This document shows positions 59,230 to 64,000 of a DNA stretch of 64,000 bases, piece after piece. A program made the position numbers and the translations under genes. The stretch lies in the NCBI RefSeq assembly GCF_030272615.1, contig NC_081413.1, forward strand, positions 102,136,239 to 102,200,238, in the 5' to 3' direction. The notes beneath the pieces are model-generated. The model worked only from the letters and a program-made list of their open reading frames with translations, was not told the origin of the DNA and ran no database searches. The DNA comes from Cryptomeria japonica. Taxonomy: Eukaryota; Streptophyta; Pinopsida; Cupressales; Cupressaceae. Position 1 is the first letter of the stretch. Each line of letters starts with the position of its first letter.

Positions 59230-60500
59230 AGGGAATTTTTCTATAGTTTTTAATAGTGAGATACACTGCAATGATTCAAGTGTAAAACCTTTTCAAATGA
59301 ATGATATTGAAAGGATCACTCAAAGGTTCCCCTTCTGGAGTAGACAAATGATATTCTCTCGAACCATATTTTGTTGTGAGGACATAAGGTCCAAGCCAAT
59401 TTGGTTCAAACTTTCCTTTCTTCTCATGGTCCTATTGTACCTTCTGATTTTCTTTAAGCACTAGATCATCAACCTGAAATTGATGAGGTTTGATTTTCTT
59501 GTCATAACTCATCTTGAGGTGATTTTGATAGACCAAAAAATGATCATAAGCTTATTGTCTCTTCTCATCTAACAAATCTAACTGGGTAAGCCTTGCCACA
59601 TGATAATCTTTATCCATGACCAAATGCTTGAGTGGCATGCACAAAGAAGGAAGTTCAACCTAAATTGACAAGACTACATCAGTGCTATACACAAGCATGG
59701 ATCGGAACTGACAAGAGTACAGATGTTGGTGTGGTATGCCCAAAGGGCAAGATTGAGTTGGAGGCGCTAGTCATGATTGGTTTTGTCGACAATATTCTTA
59801 AGGATTTTGAGAAGAGTTTTATTGGTTTCCTCATCTTGATCGTTACCTTGAGGGTAATATGAAGTGAAGAAGTGGTCATAGATATGGTACATGTTGCAAG
59901 GTTCTTTGACAAATCTAATCTTAAATGGAGCACCATTTTCAGTGATGATGGTGGAAGGGATTCTGTAGCGATAGATGATGCGGTAGAGGATGAATTTGGA
60001 TATCTGGGAACCAGTAGTAAGAGTAGGTGGTACAGCTTTGACCCACTTTGTGAAGTACTCAATGACGGTGGTAATGAATTTGTGTCCATGATATGAGGGA
60101 GGGGAAGTCTTGCCAACGATATTGAAACCCCAACGTGAAAAGGGCCATGGTGTTTTGATTGGTTACAAATCATATGTTGGCACGTGAATGAGATATGCAT
60201 GTTGTTGACATGAAAGGCACTTCTTGATGAAATCATAAGCATCATGTTCCATGATGGGCCAGTAGTACCCTACTTTTAATAGTTGTTTGTCTAAAAATAT
60301 GCCACTCGTATGAGTACCACAAGTGTCGGTGTGTACCTCTTGTAATGTGAGGTTTGATTTCATAATGTCTAAACATCTAGAGAGGACATTGTGATAGCCT
60401 TGATGATATAAGTTACCTCCCAAGATGATGAAACAATAATATCAATGCATAAGATTTTGGCATTGGTTGCGGGTGAGGTGAGGGGAGATGATACCATTTT
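59230..60500 (-). pseudogene. Integrase of the second Tat fragment
   Basis: Zinc region EVHTDTCGTHTSG...CLSCQQHAYL (60423-60190). Core with WGFNIVGK, where the usual Asp position reads Asn, a TENGAPF-type second site and a degraded Glu region. C-terminal GPY/F module FEPNWLGPYVL at about 59390. Stops and frame changes; inactive. Confidence 0.75.
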
Positions 60501-61430
60501 TGAGGTAAGTGTAAATATATTGGTACCATGGGGACTAGGGACCACCAATTTTGCACACAATCTCAGTTTCGGGACCTTCATAAGTGTGTGAGAGAAGTTG
60601 TTCAATAATAACTCATATTCTGGCGCTTCTTGGGGAACATCAAGGAGGGAGCCAATGGTAGCCATGGTATCTGCCACTTTGTTTTGTGATCTCGGGACTT
60701 GCTCAAAGTGAATGGATTGAAAATATTTATTGAAGTCATCAATCATTCTTTTATAAGGGAGTATCCTATTGTCTGTTGTCTAAAATTCATCATTGACATG
60801 CTTGATAATAAGTTGGGAATCGCCAAAGAACTACATTTCTATTATGTTCCATTTAATGGTGATTTTGAGACCCATGAGGAGAGCCTCATACTTAGTTATA
60901 TTGTTAGTTCATGGGAAGGCCAATTTGAATACCTTAGAGAGATAATCATCTTGAGGGGTGACAAACAAGATGCCTACCCCCAAACCATGTGATGTGAAGG
61001 ACCCATCAAAATATAATTTCTAGATTGGTTGTTCTATGATGTTGCAAAGATGTTCACTTGGAAATTTTGTAACCAATGGATATGCATCCACTAGGGGTGC
61101 TTCAACTAGCTAGTCTACAATGACTTGCCCCTTAATTAATTTTTATCCCACATAATGGATGTTAAATTCATTCAATAAAATAACCCATTTAGCCATGTGT
61201 CCCATGAGTGTTGTCCTGAAGAGTAGATATTTGAGGGGATCTACTTTGAAAATGAGCGTTATGGTATGACTAAGCATGTAATGCTTAAGTTTTTGTGAAC
61301 AGAAGACCACAACTAGGCATGCTTTTTCCATAGGAGTATAATTGAGCTCATAGCCAACCAAAGTGTGACTGAGGTAGTATACAACCCTTTCCTTACCATT
61401 CTCACCTAATTGGGCCAAAAGTGCCCCTGG
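60500..61430 (-). pseudogene. Two RNase H domains of the second Tat fragment
   Basis: First RNase H 61430-61143 (LNYTPMEKACLVVVFCSQKLKHYMLSHT). Second RNase H about 61020-60700 with FDGS, TKYEALLMGL and FGDSQLII, holding the D, E and D positions, then FEQVPRSQNKVADTMATIGS. The 5' edge is cut by the LTR at 61431. Confidence 0.78.
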
Positions 61431-62309
61431 TGCAATTAGTATGCCAAGAATCTCTGTCAAGAGGTAGTATACTAAGGGGGGGGTGAATTAGTATGCCAAG
61501 AATCTTTGTCCTAAAACACTTACACAGTCTAAAGATAAACCGGTAAAGCAATCTAACAGTCAAACCGGTTACCACACATGCAAACCAAAATGCAAATAAA
61601 GCATTTACCAACAAAACCAATACAACCATAACACAAGATATTTGACGTGGAAACCCAACTGGGAAAAACCATGGTGAGATGGAACTCACAAGTCACTATC
61701 TACAAAATAGAAACCAGACCGGTTAAGGTCGGACCAGTTAAGGTCTTACAATGTTCATGAGTGTTGTCCTGAAGAGCAGATATTTGAGGGGACCTACTTT
61801 GCAAATGAGCGTTATGGTATTACTAAGCATGTAATGCTTAAGTTTTTGTGAACAAAAGACCACAACTAGGCATGCTTTTTCCATAGGAGTATAATTGAGC
61901 TCATAGCCAACCAAAGTGTGACTGAGGTAGTATACAATCCTTTCCTTACCATTCTCATCTAATTGGACCAAAAGTGCCCCCAGTGCAATTAGTATGCCAA
62001 GAATCTCTGCCAAGAGGTAGTATACTAAGAGGGGGGGTGAATTAGTGTGCCAAGAATCTTTGTCCTAAAACACTTACATAGTCTAAAGATAAACCAGTAA
62101 AGAAATCTAACAGCCAAACCGGTTACCACACATGTAAACCAAAATGTGAATAAAGCATTTACCCACAAAAGCAATACAACCATAACACAAGATATTTGAC
62201 ATGGAAACCCAACTGGGAAAAACCACGGTGAGATGGAACTCACAAGTCACTATCTGCAGAATAGAAACCAGATCGGTTAAGGTCTTACAATTATTAGGAA
62301 TCTCAATCT
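61204..62309. repeat. 553-bp tandem duplication across a TE junction
   Basis: Unit 1 (61204-61756) and unit 2 (61757-~62309) both begin ATGAGTGTTGTCCTGAAGAG. Both contain Tat RNase H sequence, the LTR junction near TGCAATTAGTATGCC, and the start of the LTR. A shared AGGTCTTACAAT lies at both unit ends. Confidence 0.85.
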
Positions 62310-63149
62310 CTATTAGGAGATAAGTCCGATTAAAGACTACCTTGTTAGAGGATTTTAGATTCACATGTGTGAACCACCTTGTTAGAGGATTTTACAAAGG
62401 CTTTGAGGCCTACCCGGTTAAGGGCTACAGACTTGTCAAAGATGTGAGTAATCAACAAGTGTCTGATCTATCTAATAGCACAAACTACTTGGTTAGATCC
62501 AGTATTGCTCACAGCTAATGCATTCTAGCATTACTTCAGTCTTCTCTATCTCTCTCACAGTTACAACTTGATCTTTTTAGATAAGATTGTTCTTACAACA
62601 ACTCAACTTCCACCTTAAACCCTAGCATGACATTAACCCTTTTTTGCAAGAGCTTAAAACCCTAGACATGATGTCCTTTTAAAGGAATCTAATTTCATGT
62701 CGGTCCAATAGGATTACATTACAATTTCCTAGGTTCAATGCATCTAGACATACTCAGTAACATGACACAAAAAGCACAATCAATGTGTCGGCACCATCAA
62801 ACAATCGGTGAATTGGTAACTCATCACAAAATGTCGGTTGGTAACTCATCACAGAGTATTACTGGTTCATACAAAATACCGGTTGTCGGTTTGACAAAAA
62901 TGAAGACTGGTAAGAATGTGTTGTGTTGCTTTTCTCCCTCGTGCCACTTGGGATCTACGAACCACTTGGGGTCGACATGCCGCTTCAGATTGGGAAACAC
63001 ATTCAGCAAAAATCACCACTAGTCTAAAGACTAGTATACAACATACTCGTTGGAACAAATACCGGTTGATCTTACATATAAAGGGGATCTCAATACAAGT
63101 GTGTGTCTATCAATGACAATCACAACATAAATAAACAAAAATGCCAACA
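61984..63149 (-). mobile_element. 3' LTR of a Sirevirus-like element entering from the right
   Basis: On minus it starts TGTTGGCATT (plus end 63149) after a purine tract and ends near TGCAATTAG (plus 61984, approximate). The motif GGTGAATTAG with G7 lies at 62031-62045 and ACCGGT words are frequent. A partial copy of its 3' end is at 61431-61756 because of the tandem duplication. Confidence 0.75.
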
Positions 63150-63163
63150 ATCTCCCCCTTTGG
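63150..63163 (-). promoter_or_regulatory. Polypurine tract
   Basis: CCAAAGGGGGAGAT on minus abuts the LTR start. Additional GGGGGAG/GGGGAGAAG strings at about 63238-63246, 63352-63360 and 63402-63411 repeat the Sirevirus pattern. Confidence 0.85.
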
Positions 63164-63469
63164 CATTGATGGCAACACTTAGGAAAATAAAATTTTGACA
63201 TCTAAGTGTCTTACAACAAAAGCTTGCCATTAACAAAATTGCTCCCCCTAAGCATATACACTATCCCTTAATCAACACAATGTATAGCAATTTTGCATAT
63301 AGAGCATATAGCATATATCAAAGCATATATCAAAATTTCAAAACTAGATACTTCTCCCCTTGTGTCAGAAGATCAAAATTTTATAACCAAAAACCAAATA
63401 CTTCTCCCCCTTTGCCAACAATGACAAAGTACCACTGAATAACCCTGTTTCCATATATAAAAAAAATTA

Positions 63470-64000
63470 TGACAATAATGAATAATACTTGTCAAAGACC
63501 GATTTATAGTCCTAAAAAAATTGTTTCATGGATAGAGACTAGGACTCAAGTAGGGAGGTTGCCACTTCCTTCTCTATCTGCATCTAGGATACCTGTTCCT
63601 CCATGGCATCTATTGTGCTTAGTTCCTGTGTGACTATCAGGGCATCCAGGTTCAGATAACACTTCTAAAGAATTTGCAGTCGTGGAAGTAAAACCAGTTG
63701 AAGCTCCTGCAAATCCCTAGACCGTGTACTAATCTCTTGCTCCATCTTGGCCGATTGGATCTGGAACCGGTGAACGGTTTGCCCATATGCTGCAAAGGAA
63801 GCATAAGGTGTCTTAAATGTGCCCAAGTAGGACTGTAAGTCTGTTTGAAGCTTTTGCTTCTTGGCTAGCACATCATCATAGAATAGATGAGGTTGACAGA
63901 TTTTGCTGAGTAGCAAGTTTCCCTCATCCAAGGCATTCCTTATGTCCTTTTGATCTTTTAGCAGATCAGTCCTAAGCTCATTCATCTTTTTCACCAGAGC
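63470..64000 (-). pseudogene. C-terminal coiled-coil ORF of the right-edge element
   Basis: A minus frame enters from the window edge (LRTDLLKDQKDIRNALDEG near 63980) and reads to about 63470 with stops near 63665, 63530 and 63500. It is a Leu/Gln/Lys-rich coiled coil placed just before the purine tracts, the same place as the coiled-coil end of ORF2 at 33500-34030. No pol domain is visible before the LTR. Incomplete in this window. Confidence 0.55.

Larger units (their letters stand above)
56086..61430 (-). mobile_element. Fragment of a second Tat-clade element
   Basis: It contains, in the same arrangement as the large Tat element, an antisense coiled-coil gene part (plus), a simple-sequence spacer, integrase, second RNase H and first RNase H. 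RT, gag and both LTRs are missing. It is cut on the left by the outer element and on the right by the LTR of a Sirevirus-like element. Confidence 0.8.

Overview
This window is plant nuclear DNA built almost entirely of transposable elements nested in one another. I found no host protein gene, rRNA or tRNA. The dense nesting, AT-rich sequence, methylation-style decay and coexistence of Athila-like and Tat-like Ty3, Sirevirus-like Ty1/copia and L1-type LINE sequences fit a large-genome seed plant. A gymnosperm is plausible, but the sequence does not prove it. No retroelement here keeps an intact polyprotein frame.

Layout, left to right. (1) 1-302: the 3' end of a Sirevirus-like LTR, inserted into the element to its right. 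(2) 303-~10940, minus: an Athila-like Ty3 element (gag, protease, RT, RNase H, integrase and a >2.2 kb third gene), with a solo LTR (5573-6464) inside its RT. (3) ~10946-15698, plus: a 5'-truncated Sirevirus-like copia element with complete 3' LTR. (4) 15699-18463, plus: an unidentified retroelement gene split by a solo LTR (16899-18213, TSD GGATA). (5) 18464-~56085, minus: remains of a Ty3-like element ('outer element'), whose gag-like gene is split by (6). (6) 21961-54278, minus: a huge Tat-clade Ty3 element with both LTRs, double RNase H and an antisense plant-mobile-domain gene containing an intron. It hosts (7) 28545-35081, plus, a full-length non-autonomous Sirevirus-like element with perfect TSD GACCT inside the integrase GPY/F module, and (8) 44654-51388, plus, a LINE with a 16-bp A-rich TSD in the 5' leader. 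(9) ~56086-61430, minus: a second Tat fragment. (10) ~61431-64000, minus: another Sirevirus-like LTR element entering the window edge, with a 553-bp tandem duplication across its junction.

The most interesting material is the accessory, non-pol coding capacity. Three unrelated retroelements carry an extra gene of similar build: an N-terminal folded region, a charged or basic linker, and a C-terminal coiled coil. These are the Athila third gene (303-2504), the Tat antisense gene (23483-~25878) and ORF2 of the non-autonomous element (30851-34030). The non-autonomous element encodes no protease, integrase, RT or RNase H. It pairs a coiled-coil protein with four zinc knuckles with a 1060-codon protein I do not recognise. 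ORF2 also carries a TQT motif of the kind bound by LC8 dynein light chain, a known partner of Sirevirus Gag. The element at the right edge has a comparable coiled-coil ORF.

Decay differs between elements. The LINE ORF (1803 codons) and both ORFs of the non-autonomous element stay in single frames broken only by stop codons. The Athila, copia and Tat polyproteins also carry frameshifts.
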